DNA from: Streptomyces populi
Lineage (GTDB): Bacteria > Actinomycetota > Actinomycetes > Streptomycetales > Streptomycetaceae
Length of the DNA: 64,000 nucleotides
Reading direction: 5' to 3'
Assembly: GCF_002911015.1 (NCBI RefSeq)
Contig: NZ_KZ626846.1
Coordinates: forward strand, 116,359 to 180,358
Part shown: in pieces, positions 1 to 9,389 of the stretch
How positions within the stretch are numbered: position 1 is the stretch's first letter
Layout: the number at the start of each line of letters is the position of its first letter
Program-made: the position numbers and the translations under genes
Notes under the pieces: generated by a model
The model's input: the letters and a program-made list of their open reading frames with translations, nothing else
The model's database searches: none
Told to the model about the DNA's origin: nothing

Positions 1-297
1 ACGTTCACGCGCTACCCGGTGGTCGGCATCATCGCCACCTTCGGCATCGTCCTCGCCGCGCTCTACACCCTCGTCCTCTACCAGCGGACGATGACGGGCC
101 CGGTCAGGGCCGAGGTGGCCGAGATGCCGGACCTCAGGGTGCGTGAGCTCCTGGTGGTCGCCCCGCTGATCGCACTGCTGATCTTCCTGGGCGTCTACCC
201 GAAGCCGATCACCGACATCGTCAACCCGGCGGTCAAGCAGACCATGTCAGACGTCCAGAAGACGGACCCCCAGCCCGAGGTGGAGGCGGCCAAGTGA
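1..297 (+). CDS. nuoM: NADH-quinone oxidoreductase subunit M, C-terminal fragment (nuoM of first nuo operon)
   Basis: The reading frame is open from base 1 and the gene starts upstream of the window. The visible 98 residues hold one hydrophobic segment ending in LYTLVLYQRTMTG and a second, ELLVVAPLIALLIFLGVYPKPI. This is how the proton-pumping antiporter-like subunit NuoM ends. The tail is short and charged. The stop codon overlaps the GTG start of nuoN by 4 nt, so the two genes are translationally coupled at the end of a nuo operon. The assignment rests on the tail motif and on the following nuoN. It could only be confused with NuoL, which normally sits before nuoM. Confidence 0.88.
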   Translation, partial: TFTRYPVVGIIATFGIVLAALYTLVLYQRTMTGPVRAEVAEMPDLRVRELLVVAPLIALLIFLGVYPKPITDIVNPAVKQTMSDVQKTDPQPEVEAAK

Positions 298-1952
298 GTG
301 CATCAGCCGTCCACAGCCTGTGGACAACGGCCGCGACCGCGGCCGAGCCGATCTCCAAGATCGATGCGCCGAAGATCGAGTACGCGCAGTTGTCGCCCAC
401 CCTGATCGTCATCGGCGCGGCGGTCGTCGGGGTTCTGGTCGAGGCCTTCGTGCCGCGCAAGTCCCGTTACTACACACAGGTGTTCGTCGCCGTCGTCGCA
501 CTGGCCGCGGCCTTCTCCGCGGTCGTCGCCCTCGCGGCGAGCGGATACGGCACGACGAAGGCACACATCGCGGCGATGGGCGCGATCGCCGTCGACGGAC
601 CGGCCCTGTTCCTCCAGGGCACGATCCTGCTCGCCGGAATCCTCGGCGTCTTCACCTTCGCCGAGCGGCGCCTGGACCCCGAGGCACACGGAAACCGGGT
701 CGACGCGTTCGCCGCGCAGGCGTCGTCGGTGCCCGGCAGCGACAGCGAGAAGGCCGCCGTGAAGGCCGGGTTCACCACCACCGAGGTGTTCCCGCTGCTG
801 CTCTTCGCCATCAGCGGCATGCTGGTCTTCCCCTCGGCCAACGACCTGCTGACCCTGTTCGTCGCGCTGGAGGTCTTCTCCCTGCCGCTGTACCTCCTGT
901 GCGCCGTGGCCCGCCGCAAGCGGCTCATGTCGCAGGAGGCGGCGGTCAAGTACTTCCTGCTCGGCGCCTTCGCCTCCGCGTTCACGCTCTTCGGCATCGC
1001 CCTGCTGTACGGCTACGCGGGCTCGATGTCCTACGCGACGATCGCGCACGTCGTCGACGGCACGGTCACGAACGTCGACCCCGCCCTCGCCGGCACCATG
1101 GGCAACGACGTGCTGCTGCTCATGGGCATGGCCCTGGTCGTCATGGGTCTGCTCTTCAAGGTCGGCGCGGTGCCCTTCCACATGTGGACGCCCGACGTCT
1201 ACCAGGGCGCGCCGACCCCGGTCACCGGCTTCATGGCGGCGGCGACGAAGGTGGCGGCGTTCGGCGCGCTGCTGCGCCTGCTGTACGTCGTCCTGCCGGG
1301 TATGCGCTGGGACTGGCGGCCGGTCATGTGGGCCGTCGCGATCGTCACCATGCTGGGCGGTGCGATCGTCGCGATCACCCAGACCGACATCAAGCGGCTC
1401 CTGGCGTACTCGTCGATCGCCCACGCCGGATTCATCCTCGCGGGTGTCATCGCGACCTCGCCGGACGGCGTCTCGTCGGTCCTCTTCTACCTCGGCGCGT
1501 ACTCCTTCGTCACGATCGGCGCCTTCGCCGTCGTCACGCTCGTACGGGACGCGGGCGGAGAGGCCACGCACCTGTCCAAGTGGGCGGGGCTCGGACGCAG
1601 GTCCCCGCTGGTGGCCGCGGTGTTCGCGGTCTTCCTGCTGGCCTTCGCCGGCATCCCGCTCACCTCGGGATTCGCCGGAAAGTTCGCCGTGTTCAGGGCG
1701 GCGGCCGAGGGTGGCGCGGGCGCGCTGGTCGTGGTCGGTGTGATCTCGTCGGCGATCGCGGCGTTCTTCTACATCCGTGTGATCGTGCTGATGTTCTTCA
1801 GCGAGCCGAAGCCCGAGGGACCGACGGTCGCCGTGCCGTCACCGCTGACGATGACGGCGATCGCGGCGGGCGTGGTGGTCACGCTGGTGCTCGGTGTGGC
1901 GCCGCAGTACTTCCTGAACCTGGCGAACCAGGCCGGGGTCTTCGTGCGCTGA
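294..1952 (+). CDS. nuoN: NADH-quinone oxidoreductase subunit N (first copy)
   Basis: This 552-residue integral membrane protein is an antiporter-like proton channel of the complex I membrane arm. Family hallmarks are visible: EVFSLPLYLLCAVARRK, KVGAVPFHMWTPDVYQGAPTP with the channel lysine and proline, and the ITQTDIKRLLAYSSIAHAG stretch. About 13-14 hydrophobic segments are present. A soluble loop rich in Asp, Glu and Ala near residues 125-155 makes it longer than the usual 480-500 residues. The GTG start overlaps nuoM by 4 nt. It is the last gene of its operon, since a strong hairpin follows at 1972-2004. A second, clearly different nuoN lies at 57064-58563. Confidence 0.95.
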   Translation: MSASAVHSLWTTAATAAEPISKIDAPKIEYAQLSPTLIVIGAAVVGVLVEAFVPRKSRYYTQVFVAVVALAAAFSAVVALAASGYGTTKAHIAAMGAIAVDGPALFLQGTILLAGILGVFTFAERRLDPEAHGNRVDAFAAQASSVPGSDSEKAAVKAGFTTTEVFPLLLFAISGMLVFPSANDLLTLFVALEVFSLPLYLLCAVARRKRLMSQEAAVKYFLLGAFASAFTLFGIALLYGYAGSMSYATIAHVVDGTVTNVDPALAGTMGNDVLLLMGMALVVMGLLFKVGAVPFHMWTPDVYQGAPTPVTGFMAAATKVAAFGALLRLLYVVLPGMRWDWRPVMWAVAIVTMLGGAIVAITQTDIKRLLAYSSIAHAGFILAGVIATSPDGVSSVLFYLGAYSFVTIGAFAVVTLVRDAGGEATHLSKWAGLGRRSPLVAAVFAVFLLAFAGIPLTSGFAGKFAVFRAAAEGGAGALVVVGVISSAIAAFFYIRVIVLMFFSEPKPEGPTVAVPSPLTMTAIAAGVVVTLVLGVAPQYFLNLANQAGVFVR

Positions 1953-1971
1953 GCAGAGCCTTGCGCGGTCC

Positions 1972-2004
1972 CGGGCCCCGCCCCCTTCGGGGGAGCGGGG
2001 CCCG
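1972..2004 (+). terminator. Hairpin terminator after nuoN
   Basis: Left arm 1972-1985 pairs with right arm 1990-2004 around a TTCG loop, with a single bulged A at 1994. The stem is almost pure G/C and has no U-tract, as is common in Streptomyces. It lies 20 nt after the nuoN stop and just before the convergent gene at 2013, so it may serve both strands. Confidence 0.75.
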
Positions 2005-2012
2005 AGTCGTTC

Positions 2013-2717
2013 TCAGCGGACGGCGCGCGCCTTGCCCGCGGTCCCGGTGTGCGTGGTGGACGACGAGCCTGTGTGCGCCGTCGACGACGAGCCGGTGTGG
2101 GCCGTCCCGGACGAGCCGGTGTGGGCCGTGTCCGACTTGCCGGGGTGGGCCGGAGCGGCCGGGCACTTCACCCTGGGGTTCCAGCGGTCGAACAGCCCGT
2201 TGGGGTTCTGCTTCCAGAGCCAGACGTGCAGGTCGTAGTGGATCGGCATGCCCGGGTAGTGACCCGGCATCGGACCGTCGAACTTCTGGCCGCCGAACAT
2301 CGACGGCCGGTCCTTGCTGGTCTTCAGGTTCTGGTCGGAGTCCAGCACGATCCACTCGACCCCGGCCAGCCGGCGCTTTCCGTCCTTGCCGTCCTCGAAG
2401 AGGAGAGCCGCGGGCTTCGCCGGATCGAGCGAGCCGTAGCGGGACTCGTTGAAGTAGTGGTAGCCCATGCTGCCGTGCCCCGCGGGGTCCGAGGAGCACT
2501 GGTGGGGGACGTACCCGTCGGCGAGGGCGACCTTCTCGTCGCGGTACTTGACGCTGGCCAGGTACGCCTTGACCAGATCCCGCATGGCCTTCGGATCGGC
2601 CGGGCGGTCCGCGGCCCGGGCGGGACTCGCGGTGGGGGCGGGACCCGTGGACAGGGCGAGCGACGCGGTGGCGGCGGTCACGAGGGTGATGGCGGTCCTG
2701 AGGGGACGCTGGGGCAT
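2013..2717 (-). CDS. Secreted protein of unknown function with C-terminal octapeptide repeats
   Basis: Starting at the ATG at 2717, which has an AGGAG about 7 nt upstream, the product is 234 residues. Residues 1-36 form a Sec signal peptide (RTA, then a hydrophobic ATASLALST core, then an Ala-rich cleavage area). The mature part holds motifs such as VPHQCSSDPAGHGSMGYHYF and IHYDLHVWLWKQNPNGLF, and has few Cys. I do not recognise a named domain, although secreted proteins of this kind are common in actinomycetes. The C-terminus carries four 8-residue repeats of the type TAHTGSSS, encoded by 24-bp tandem repeats at 2044-2139. The function is unknown. It is convergent with nuoN. Confidence 0.8.
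   Translation of the reverse strand: MPQRPLRTAITLVTAATASLALSTGPAPTASPARAADRPADPKAMRDLVKAYLASVKYRDEKVALADGYVPHQCSSDPAGHGSMGYHYFNESRYGSLDPAKPAALLFEDGKDGKRRLAGVEWIVLDSDQNLKTSKDRPSMFGGQKFDGPMPGHYPGMPIHYDLHVWLWKQNPNGLFDRWNPRVKCPAAPAHPGKSDTAHTGSSGTAHTGSSSTAHTGSSSTTHTGTAGKARAVR
2044..2139 (-). repeat. Four 24-bp tandem repeats in the secreted-protein gene
   Basis: Units at 2044-2067, 2068-2091, 2092-2115 and 2116-2139 differ from each other at a few positions each. The period is a multiple of three and encodes Thr/Ser/His/Gly-rich octapeptides at the C-terminus, so copy number can change without a frameshift. Confidence 0.85.
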
Positions 2718-3007
2718 GCGAGGACTCCTAGAGGCACGAGAGAGGCGTACGGACTGCACGGGTCCGTCGACTGCGGGCCCCCTCCTCCCGCCCGAGCAGC
2801 ATGGCCCTCGGCTCCGAAACGCCGCCATACGAGCGGGGCCATCGGGTTGAACCCGGCCGGGGCGCGCCGTGCAGGGGAGTGAGACGGAACGGACACCGAT
2901 ACGTAGGGAAGCCGGTCCCTCGCAGCCTGTGGACAACTCTCGGACTGTCGGCGCGGACCCCTATCGTGGACGCAGTGGTCGAGGGGCGACGTACGGGGGA
3001 CAGGACG

Positions 3008-5017
3008 ATGGGCGGGACGGGTGTGATGACCGGAGCGGACGTGACGGAGAAGCTGGGAGAGAGCGAGGCACTGGCCACCCTCCACCGGGTCTTCGGGTAC
3101 GACGCCTTCCGCGGCGAGCAGGAAGCGATCATCGAGCATGTGGCGGCGGGCGGTGACGCCGTCGTCCTGATGCCGACCGGTGGCGGAAAGTCCCTCTGCT
3201 ACCAGATCCCTTCCCTGGTCAGACCGGGTACGGGCGTTGTGGTCTCCCCGCTCATCGCGCTCATGCAGGACCAGGTGGACGCGCTGAGGGCACTGGGCGT
3301 GCGCGCCGGGTTCATGAACTCCACGCAGGACTTCGACGAGCGGCGCGTGGTCGAGGCGGAGTTCCTGGCCGGAGAACTCGACCTGCTCTATCTGGCCCCC
3401 GAGCGGCTGCGTCTCGACAGCACGCTGGACCTGCTGTCCCGCGGGAAGATCTCCGTCTTCGCGATCGACGAGGCGCACTGCGTGGCGCAGTGGGGCCACG
3501 ACTTCCGTCCCGACTACCTGGCGCTCTCGCTGCTCGGCGAACGCTGGCCGGACGTCCCGCGCATCGCGCTGACGGCCACGGCCACGCGTGCGACGCACAG
3601 GGAGATCACCCAGCGCCTGGGCATGCCCACGGCCCGCCACTTCGAGGCGAGCTTCGACCGGCCCAACATCCAGTACCGGATCGTCCCCAAGGCCGACCCG
3701 AAGAAGCAGTTGCTGTCCTTCCTGCGCGAGGAACACGCGGGTGACGCGGGCATCGTGTACTGCCTCTCGCGCAACTCGGTCGAGAAGACCGCCGAGTTCC
3801 TCTCCCGCAACGGCATCGAGGCGGTGCCGTACCACGCGGGCCTGGAGGCGGGCGTCCGTGCCGCGCACCAGTCCCGCTTCCTGCGGGAGGAAGGTCTCGT
3901 GGTGGTGGCCACGATCGCCTTCGGCATGGGCATCGACAAGCCGGACGTCCGGTTCGTCGCCCATCTCGACCTGCCGAAGTCGGTCGAGGGCTACTACCAG
4001 GAGACGGGGCGCGCCGGCCGTGACGGACTCCCCTCCACGGCCTGGATGGCCTACGGCCTTCAGGACGTGGTCCAGCAGCGCAAGCTGATCCAGGGTTCGG
4101 AGGGCGACGAGGCGTTCAGGCGCCGGGCCGCCTCCCACCTGGACTCGATGCTCGCCCTGTGCGAGACGGCACAGTGCCGGCGCTCACAGCTCCTGGCCTA
4201 CTTCGGCCAGGACCCCGACACCCCGGCCTGCGGCAACTGCGACACCTGTCTGACGCCCCCGGAGACCTGGGACGGCACGGTCGCGGCGCAGAAGCTGCTG
4301 TCCACGGTGGTGCGCCTCCAGCGCGAGCGGGGACAGAAGTTCGGCGCGGGCCAGATCGTCGACATCCTGCTGGGACGCAAGACCGCCAAGGTGATCCAGT
4401 TCGACCATGACCAGCTGTCCGTCTTCGGCATCGGTGAGGAGCTGGCGGAGTCCGAATGGCGCGGTGTCGTACGGCAGTTGCTGGCCCAGGGGCTGATCGC
4501 GGTCGAGGGTGAGTACGGCACGCTGGTGCTGACCGAAGCGAGCGGCACCGTGCTGCGGCGCGAGCGCGACGTGCCGTTGCGCAAGGAGCCTCCGAAGCCG
4601 GTCGTGTCCCGGTCGTCGGCGTCCAAGGGTGAGCGCAAGACCAAGGCGGCGGCTGCCGAACTGCCCGCCGAGCTCGTTCCCGCGTTCGAGGCGCTGCGCG
4701 CCTGGCGTGGCGAGCGGGCGCGGGAGCAGGGTGTCCCGGCGTACGTCATCTTCCACGACGCCACGCTGCGGGAGATCGCCACGGTGTGGCCCACCTCCGT
4801 GAAGGACCTGGGCGGCATCAGCGGGGTGGGCGAGAAGAAGCTGGCCACATACGGAGAGGGCGTCATCGGGGTGCTCGCCTCGCTGGGCGGTGGCACGCCC
4901 GAGGAGCCGCCCACCGGCGGCGGACCCGAAGCCGCACCGGTTCCGGCGGCCGCCGCGGGACCGGACCCGGACTGGCCCGAGCTGGACCAGGAGCCGGAGC
5001 CCGAGGACTGGATGTAG
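3008..5017 (+). CDS. recQ: ATP-dependent DNA helicase RecQ
   Basis: This 669-residue SF2 3'-5' helicase unwinds recombination and repair intermediates. The Walker A motif MPTGGGKS has Lys61 and the DEAH box is at residues 154-157, followed by [13 protein letters not shown], the RecQ aromatic-rich loop. Motif VI is GRAGRDG. The RQC zinc site has Cys390, Cys408, Cys411 and Cys414. An HRDC domain lies near residues 558-622 and ends in [12 protein letters not shown]. The acidic, proline-rich tail is variable in the family. The ATG at 3008 was chosen because a GGGGGA ribosome binding site precedes it; ATG 3026 is an alternative. It converges on fahA across a 28-nt palindromic terminator. Confidence 0.95.
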   Translation: MGGTGVMTGADVTEKLGESEALATLHRVFGYDAFRGEQEAIIEHVAAGGDAVVLMPTGGGKSLCYQIPSLVRPGTGVVVSPLIALMQDQVDALRALGVRAGFMNSTQDFDERRVVEAEFLAGELDLLYLAPERLRLDSTLDLLSRGKISVFAIDEAHCVAQWGHDFRPDYLALSLLGERWPDVPRIALTATATRATHREITQRLGMPTARHFEASFDRPNIQYRIVPKADPKKQLLSFLREEHAGDAGIVYCLSRNSVEKTAEFLSRNGIEAVPYHAGLEAGVRAAHQSRFLREEGLVVVATIAFGMGIDKPDVRFVAHLDLPKSVEGYYQETGRAGRDGLPSTAWMAYGLQDVVQQRKLIQGSEGDEAFRRRAASHLDSMLALCETAQCRRSQLLAYFGQDPDTPACGNCDTCLTPPETWDGTVAAQKLLSTVVRLQRERGQKFGAGQIVDILLGRKTAKVIQFDHDQLSVFGIGEELAESEWRGVVRQLLAQGLIAVEGEYGTLVLTEASGTVLRRERDVPLRKEPPKPVVSRSSASKGERKTKAAAAELPAELVPAFEALRAWRGERAREQGVPAYVIFHDATLREIATVWPTSVKDLGGISGVGEKKLATYGEGVIGVLASLGGGTPEEPPTGGGPEAAPVPAAAAGPDPDWPELDQEPEPEDWM

Positions 5018-5034
5018 TGGGAGTCGTCGTGGGG

Positions 5035-5062
5035 CACGGTGGCCAGGGCCCTGGCCACCGTG
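5035..5062. terminator. Bidirectional palindromic terminator between recQ and fahA
   Basis: A perfect 28-nt inverted repeat (5035-5048 against 5049-5062) lies in the 77-bp gap between two convergent genes. As RNA it forms a hairpin on either strand, which fits a shared terminator. Confidence 0.8.
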
Positions 5063-5094
5063 ACACGGACCGTCCCGTACCCCGCTGAAGAGGG

Positions 5095-6324
5095 CTACGG
5101 GGAGACGGCCGGGGTGATGAGGCCCCGGACCTCGCCGAGGCCCACCCGGGTGCCGCCCGGACCGGGAGCCCAGGCCGTCAGGGTGACCTCGTCGCCGTCC
5201 TCGAGGAACGTGCGCTTGCCGTCGGGGAGTTCGAGGGCGTCGCGCCCGTTCCAGGTGAGTTCGAGCAGGGAGCCGCGCTCGCCCTCGGAGGCGCCGCTGA
5301 CGGTCCCGGAACCGTAGAGGTCACCGGTGCGCAGGGAGGCGCCGTTGACCGTCATGTGGGCCAGCTGCTGGGCGGCCGTCCAGTACATGGTGGAGAAGGG
5401 GGGCTCGGAGACGACGTGGCCGTTGATGGCCACGGAGATCCGGAGGTCGTAGCCGCCCGGTTCCTCGGAGGCGTCGTCGAGATAGGGGAGAAGGGGGTGC
5501 GTACGGACGGGCGGGGCCACGCGGGCGTCGTCCAGGGCGTCGAGCGGGGTGATCCACGCCGACACGGACGTCGCGAAGGACTTGCCGAGGAAGGGACCGA
5601 GCGGGACGTACTCCCAGGCCTGGATGTCGCGCGCCGACCAGTCGTTGAGCAGGCAGAGGCCGAAGACGTGGTCGCGGTAGTCGCCCAGGGGCACCGGCCG
5701 GCCCTGTTCCGAGGGAGTGCCGACCACGAAGCCGACCTCCGCCTCGATGTCCAGGCGGATCGAGGGGCCGAAGACCGGGGCGGTGTCCGCGGGGGCCTTG
5801 CGCTGGCCCGACGGGCGTACGACATCCGTGCCGGAGACCACGACCGTGCCGGAGCGGCCGTGATAGCCGATCGGCAGGTGCTTCCAGTTGGGCGTGAGGG
5901 AATCGGCGGCGTCGGGGCGGAAGATCTGGCCGACGTTCCGTGCGTGGTTCTCGGAGGCGTAGAAGTCGACGTAGTCCGCGACGGTGAACGGGAGGTGCAG
6001 CGTCACGTCGGAGAGCGGGTGGAAATGGGGGGCGAGGGTCTCCCGGTGGGCGGGGACGGTCACCCAGGCTGTCAGCGCGCGCCGGACATCCGACCACGCG
6101 GTGCGGCCGGCGGCGAGCAGCGGGTCGAGGGTCGGCTGGGCGAGCAGCCCGGCGTAGGGGGAGCCGAGCGCGTGGGCGGCGGCGCCCGCGTCGAGCACAT
6201 GGTCGCCGAGCCGTACGCCGACGCGTCGCTCGGGGGCGCCGGCCGGGTCGGTCAGGGAGAACACGCCGTACGGCAGGTTGTGCGGGCCGAAGGGATCGCC
6301 CTCGGGGACATCGAAGGGGGGCAT
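5095..6324 (-). CDS. fahA: Fumarylacetoacetase (tyrosine/homogentisate catabolism)
   Basis: The 409-residue product hydrolyses fumarylacetoacetate to fumarate and acetoacetate, the last step of tyrosine degradation. The short N-terminal SH3-like domain is visible (PPFDVPEGDPFGPHNLPYGV). The FAH fold follows, with DYVDFYASENHARNVG (catalytic His region), the metal-ligand segment IRLDIEAEVGFVVG, and LNDWSARDIQAWEYVPLGPF with the second acidic ligand set. The length equals that of family members. ATG 6324 is the conserved family start; longer in-frame starts upstream lack homology-like sequence and a ribosome binding site. No other tyrosine-catabolic gene is nearby, so it is probably a single-gene unit. 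Confidence 0.93.
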   Translation of the reverse strand: MPPFDVPEGDPFGPHNLPYGVFSLTDPAGAPERRVGVRLGDHVLDAGAAAHALGSPYAGLLAQPTLDPLLAAGRTAWSDVRRALTAWVTVPAHRETLAPHFHPLSDVTLHLPFTVADYVDFYASENHARNVGQIFRPDAADSLTPNWKHLPIGYHGRSGTVVVSGTDVVRPSGQRKAPADTAPVFGPSIRLDIEAEVGFVVGTPSEQGRPVPLGDYRDHVFGLCLLNDWSARDIQAWEYVPLGPFLGKSFATSVSAWITPLDALDDARVAPPVRTHPLLPYLDDASEEPGGYDLRISVAINGHVVSEPPFSTMYWTAAQQLAHMTVNGASLRTGDLYGSGTVSGASEGERGSLLELTWNGRDALELPDGKRTFLEDGDEVTLTAWAPGPGGTRVGLGEVRGLITPAVSP

Positions 6325-7010
6325 CGGTTGGTGCCTCGCTTTCGGGTTCGTACTCGCCATGTGGTGCATGCGTTCCACGCGTTTTATGTGGTCGGGGCCC
6401 ACGTTACGGGGGAGTGCCCCTGCTGTGGCAGGGCCTAAAGGGTTTGCGATGTCCGTATTGCTGTTATCTGCTTCGGTAATTCCGTCTTGGTGTTGTTTGG
6501 GGGCGCGGGGTGGGGAGGGGAGGGGGGAGGGGCCCCCAAGGTCGGACTCCCCGAAGACGGGTGCCCCCAGGTGCGTGTCGGCCGACACCTGCCGACACCG
6601 GCAGGAACCTTCCGGGCCGCCTCGCGCGCACGGCTGCGTCCTCGGCCGTGCCCCCGGTCGCCCCCTCGGCCACGCTCTCGGCCGCACCCCCGGATCGGCG
6701 AACCGTGTCCGGACCGACCTCTGTCGAGCCGGAGTTGGAGATGGCTGGCTCAATGACGCTGTTCCGTAACGCACTTGTCGACGCTTGCCGATGAAGACTG
6801 CTCCGGCCTGCGCCCGTGCCGAGGCGGCTCGTTGGCGAGTCGCCCTTGTTCCAGGGGGTGTTGGGGTGTTGTGGTCGGTCGTGTGCGGGAAAGTCGGTGT
6901 GGGCGGAAGCGGAGCCTGGGTGATCCAAAACGGTCGCAACGCGCTTGCCACCGTGCGGTGAACGGCGTTGCTGACGGGATACCGGACGTCGTCCGGTTCA
7001 GGCCGGGCCG
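6325..7010. other. Intergenic region, no supported gene
   Basis: This 686-bp gap separates the divergent fahA and HAD genes. It contains a very G-rich tract on the plus strand at about 6508-6537 (successive runs of four to six G), which could fold as a G-quadruplex. Several short open frames exist, but none has family-like sequence or a ribosome binding site. Promoters for both flanking genes must lie here, but I could not place them. Confidence 0.5.
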
Positions 7011-7850
7011 ATGAGTCGTTCGATCCGTATTCTTCGGATCATGGCCGCTCCGACTGCATATTCACTCATCGCCACTGACCTGGACGGAACGCTGCTGCGC
7101 GGCGACGACACGCTCTCCGACCGGACACGCGCCGCGTTGGCGAAGGTGACCGGGGCGGGCGCCCGGCATCTCGTGGTCACGGGCCGCCCCGCACCGCGCG
7201 TGCGACCGCTTCTCGACGAACTCGGCGGTGAGGGACTGGCGGTGTGCGGGCAGGGGGCGCAGCTGTACGACGCCGGCGCGGACCGGATGCTGTGGTCGGT
7301 GACCCTGGACAGGGAACTGGCGGAGACGGCGCTCGGCAAGATCGAGGCGGAGGTCGGGCTGCTGTACGCGGCGGTCGACCAGGACGGAGTGGACGGGCTC
7401 ACGCTCATCGAACCGGGGTACGTGATGCCGCATCCCACGCTGCCGGCGGTGCGGGTGCCGCGCCGGGACGACCTCTGGGCGGAGCCGATCAGCAAGGTGT
7501 TGCTCCGTCACCCGTCGCTGTCCGACGACGAGTTGGCGGCCACGGCACGGGGAGTGGTCGGTTCGCTGGCGACGGTCACCATGTCCGGGCCCGGCACCGT
7601 CGAACTCCAGCCATGCGGGGTGACCAAGGCGACGGGCCTCGCTCTCGCCGCGGCGCACCTCGGGCTCACCCCCTGCGCGACGCTCGCCTTCGGCGACATG
7701 CCCAACGACATCCCGATGTTCGACTGGGCCGCCCGGGGCGTGGCCATGGCCAACGCCCACCCGGAGCTGAAGGCGGTGGCCGACGAGGTCACCCTGTCGA
7801 ACGAGGACGACGGCATCGCGGTGGTCCTGGAGCGCGTCTTCGGCTTCTAG
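7011..7850 (+). CDS. Cof-type HAD-superfamily hydrolase
   Basis: This 279-residue phosphatase of the Cof/IIB type probably acts on a small phosphorylated metabolite. HAD motif I is ATDLDGTLLRG with the nucleophile Asp, motif II is HLVVTGR, motif III is the Lys of PISKVLLRHP, and motif IV is LAFGDMPNDIPMFDWA. A type II cap domain lies between motifs II and III. The first 10 residues (MSRSIRILRI) are not family-like, so the true start may be the ATG at 7041 (MAAPTAYSL). Neither start has a strong ribosome binding site. The substrate cannot be told from sequence. Confidence 0.88.
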   Translation: MSRSIRILRIMAAPTAYSLIATDLDGTLLRGDDTLSDRTRAALAKVTGAGARHLVVTGRPAPRVRPLLDELGGEGLAVCGQGAQLYDAGADRMLWSVTLDRELAETALGKIEAEVGLLYAAVDQDGVDGLTLIEPGYVMPHPTLPAVRVPRRDDLWAEPISKVLLRHPSLSDDELAATARGVVGSLATVTMSGPGTVELQPCGVTKATGLALAAAHLGLTPCATLAFGDMPNDIPMFDWAARGVAMANAHPELKAVADEVTLSNEDDGIAVVLERVFGF

Positions 7851-7871
7851 CCGCGTCGACGCACCCGCTGA

Positions 7872-7913
7872 CGCACCCGCCGACGGGCCCGGAGGGCGCC
7901 GTCGGCGGGTGCG
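7872..7913. terminator. Shared terminator between convergent HAD and transglycosylase genes
   Basis: Arms at 7872-7886 and 7899-7913 are perfectly complementary over 15 bp with a 12-nt loop. The hairpin lies between two convergent stop codons and would terminate transcription from both sides. Confidence 0.78.
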
Positions 7914-7938
7914 GTGAAGTCGGGGGTGCGGGGTGCGA

Positions 7939-8709
7939 TCAGTAGGCGCCGTTGACGTTGTCGATGGAGCCGTACTTGTCGGCCGCGTAGTTGCAGGCGG
8001 CGGTGATGTTCGCGACCGGGTCGTAGATGTTCGTCGACGTGCCGGCGACGTGGTACGCCTGGAACGTGGGGTCGATCACCTGGAGCAGACCCTTGGAGGG
8101 GATGCCGGCGGCGGCGTTGGAGTCCCAGTTGTTGATGGCGTTGGGGTTGCCGGAGGACTCACGCATCACGTTGCGGTGGATGCCGTCGTAGCTGCCCGGG
8201 ATGCCGGCCTTGGCCATGACGTCGAGGGATTCCTTGATCCAGCCGTCGAGGTTGTTGGCGTACGTCTTGGCGGAGGCCTGGGTGACGGTGGTCACCTTGG
8301 ACTTGGCGACGGCGGCGGTCGCGTTCGCCGTGGTGCTGACGGTCTTCGACTTCAGCGTCTTCGTGCCCACGGTCAGCTTCAGGCCCGGACGGAGCACGGA
8401 GGGGTTGTCGCCGATGACGGCGCGGTTCGCCGCGTACAGCTTCTTCCAGCCACCGCTCTTGGGGTACTTCTGCGCGACCTTGGAGAGGGTGTCGCCCTTG
8501 ACCACCTTGTAGGTGATGAGCTGCACGTTGGGCACCACCGCGGTGTGGGCGGTCTTCGCGACCTGGGGGGCCTGCGCCGGGGTGGCGGCGTTGGCGCCGG
8601 TCGCGCTCACGAGCGGGAGGGCGAGAGCGATACCGCCGGTTCCGGCGGCGATCATGCCCCGGGTGATGACGTTGGACTTCATGCGGCGGTGCTTGCCTCG
8701 TGCGAGCAT
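7939..8709 (-). CDS. Secreted LysM lytic transglycosylase
   Basis: The 256-residue exported cell-wall hydrolase has a signal peptide at residues 1-41 (ending ATGANA), a LysM peptidoglycan-binding domain at 65-114 (ITYKVVKGDTLSKVAQKYP), and a linker. A C-terminal SLT-type lysozyme-fold domain follows at about 148-256, with catalytic Glu184 in NVMRESSGNPNAINNWDSN. It should cleave the glycan strand during growth or spore germination. ATG 8709 has the ribosome binding site GGAGAGGAAA; upstream in-frame codons lie inside the riboswitch leader and are not coding. The c-di-AMP riboswitch at 8779-8895 controls it. Confidence 0.93.
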   Translation of the reverse strand: MLARGKHRRMKSNVITRGMIAAGTGGIALALPLVSATGANAATPAQAPQVAKTAHTAVVPNVQLITYKVVKGDTLSKVAQKYPKSGGWKKLYAANRAVIGDNPSVLRPGLKLTVGTKTLKSKTVSTTANATAAVAKSKVTTVTQASAKTYANNLDGWIKESLDVMAKAGIPGSYDGIHRNVMRESSGNPNAINNWDSNAAAGIPSKGLLQVIDPTFQAYHVAGTSTNIYDPVANITAACNYAADKYGSIDNVNGAY

Positions 8710-8778
8710 GGCGAATTTCCTCTCCGACGCCTGCGAGGTGAGCTGTCGGGTTCGGGCGGGAGATGCCCGGCCGTGCTG

Positions 8779-8895
8779 TGGGCACGGCTTCACCCCTAGC
8801 CGGTCCGGTGCGTCCGGATCGGCGGCTTACCTGTGGTTCCCCCGCTCCTGCCGTGCGTGGGTCGATGGGTTACCGGGCGGCGGCAGGATTCGGCG
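8779..8895 (-). promoter_or_regulatory. ydaO/yuaA c-di-AMP riboswitch in the transglycosylase leader
   Basis: Read on the minus strand, the leader shows the conserved actinobacterial ydaO elements in order: GAATCCTGCCG at the 5' side, then GGCAGGAGCGGGGGAACCAC running into AGGTAAGCCGCC, and finally TAGGGGTGAAGCCG near 8780-8798. It ends about 70 nt before the start codon. In this family, binding of cyclic di-AMP turns expression off. Riboswitches of this class stand in front of wall-lytic genes (rpf, nlpC, SLT) in Streptomyces, matching the gene here. The promoter should lie near 8915-8950. Confidence 0.9.
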
Positions 8896-9389
8896 ATCCG
8901 CCCGGGGTCGACCAGAACGTATGCGAGAGCACATGTCCGAAACAAGACGAGATTTGACCGCGAAGATCGCTTTGGCCTGGTTGATGAGGGGGTAAAAAGT
9001 CCGATTGTGCCGGAATCGGATCCTCAACTTGCCTTTGGCAAATGGGTTGGTCGAGTGGGGGCGTGTGGCGGGGGCCCGATTCACCGGTGACCCAATTCAC
9101 GAGACCAAAGGGCATCAAGTCGGCATGGCGGGTAATTCGGGCATCTTGCTCGTGGTGGCGGCGGTCGCCGGACCCTCCCGAGGGCGCCGAGCGGCCCTTC
9201 GTGCGGCGGGAATTGTGGTGCGGGACACGTCGGAGAGTGCGGCCCGGTGGCTCGCTCTCCGGCCACCGGGCCGCGTCGATGTGCGGCCGGTTCTCCCACC
9301 TCGGATGTCGTGCGGGACCGGCCTGGACGCGAGTCGGGTCCAGGCGGTCGCAAGGCCAAGTGCGGCCCGCTTGAACGGCGTTCGGCGTT

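Noticed and set aside
303..1571. A 422-codon minus-strand open frame opposite nuoN
   Set aside because: It is an Arg/Asp/Glu-rich shadow of a well-supported membrane protein gene, made possible by GC-rich third positions. It has no ribosome binding site or family motif.
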